A DNA stretch of 64,000 nt. Source: Hofstenia miamia (taxonomy: Eukaryota; Xenacoelomorpha; Acoela). The DNA lies in the NCBI GenBank assembly GCA_004352715.1, contig SCFE01000092.1:846471-910470 (forward strand). The letters are read 5' to 3'. Below the pieces are notes generated by a model, which did no database searches, was not told the DNA's origin, and was given only the letters and a program-made list of their open reading frames with translations. Position 1 is the stretch's first letter, and each line of letters begins with the position of its first letter. The position numbers and the translations under genes are program-made. Of the stretch, positions 63,906 to 64,000 are shown piece by piece.

Positions 63906-64000
63906 GCACGAATCGGGTAAAAACAGTTTTAACCAAAAAAGGAACATGCAATTTATTGAGATGCTTAGAGCGTTTTTAAAATGCGTAGGGTGCTATCTGA

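Noticed and set aside
1-64000. CRISPR arrays, rRNA, tRNA or bacterial operons
   Set aside because: None seen; intron structure and gene content are those of an animal nuclear genome.

Overview
This is an AT-rich animal genome segment: spliceosomal GT-AG introns, many of only 40-65 bp, a metazoan sphingomyelinase gene, and a very diverse set of DNA transposons and retroelements. An invertebrate is likely. The sequence does not fix the phylum (a cnidarian or an arthropod would both fit). There are no bacterial operons, rRNAs or recognisable tRNAs.

The organising feature is one host gene on the minus strand. It is an SMPD4-like (neutral sphingomyelinase 3) gene whose start codon is at 52197 and whose recognisable exons run down to 8476, so it covers at least 44 kb. 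Exons were recognised by peptide similarity recalled from the family together with splice sites and phase. They lie at 52153-52197, 51980-52103, 51713-51915, 51137-51239, 51029-51089, 49570-49696, 48332-48388, 44741-44901, 44205-44378, 43689-43809, 42526-42753, 20144-20268, 18575-18679, 8968-8998 and 8476-8604. At least two or three exons and the C-terminus are still missing. Almost everything else in 8.5-52 kb is intron filled by mobile elements.

Layout: 0.1-1.1 kb broken Harbinger transposase; 1.25-5.3 kb a three-level nest (Tc1 containing a pogo-like element containing a mariner); 5.5-6.7 kb a second Tc1; 7.15-7.55 kb hAT MITE; 8.5-9.0 kb SMPD4 exons; 9.94-12.85 kb a TTAA-flanked Kolobok-like element with a long transposase frame; 13.2 kb hAT fragment; 14.4-15.7 kb deleted P element with an 8-bp target duplication; 17.2-18.0 kb mariner remnant; 18.6 and 20.2 kb SMPD4 exons; 20.87-26.33 kb a candidate 5.5-kb element carrying an apparently intact, nine-exon Crypton-like tyrosine recombinase gene; 27.1-28.0 kb YqaJ-like exonuclease remnant; 30.8-31.8 kb hAT; 32.5-34.1 kb CACTA-like transposase remnant; 35.85-40.38 kb LTR retrotransposon; 40.4-42.1 kb mariner and Tc1 remnants; 42.5-52.2 kb the denser 5' half of SMPD4 with an IS630/Tc1-like insertion and MITEs; 53.7-59.7 kb convergent non-LTR retrotransposons; 60.0-61.1 kb two long inverted repeats; 61.6-62.3 kb another reverse-transcriptase fragment; 63.5 kb a piggyBac-like fragment.

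The most interesting item is the 20.87-26.33 kb unit. Its recombinase gene can be read through eight introns with matching phases to give about 607 codons with the R...R...H...Y residues of tyrosine recombinases. It carries a frame-breaking duplicated exon, a possible 23-nt intron, a 12-bp motif repeated eight times in its introns and 3' flank, and subterminal repeats. Three or more assembly gaps are flanked by exact duplicate sequence and should be treated as artefacts.
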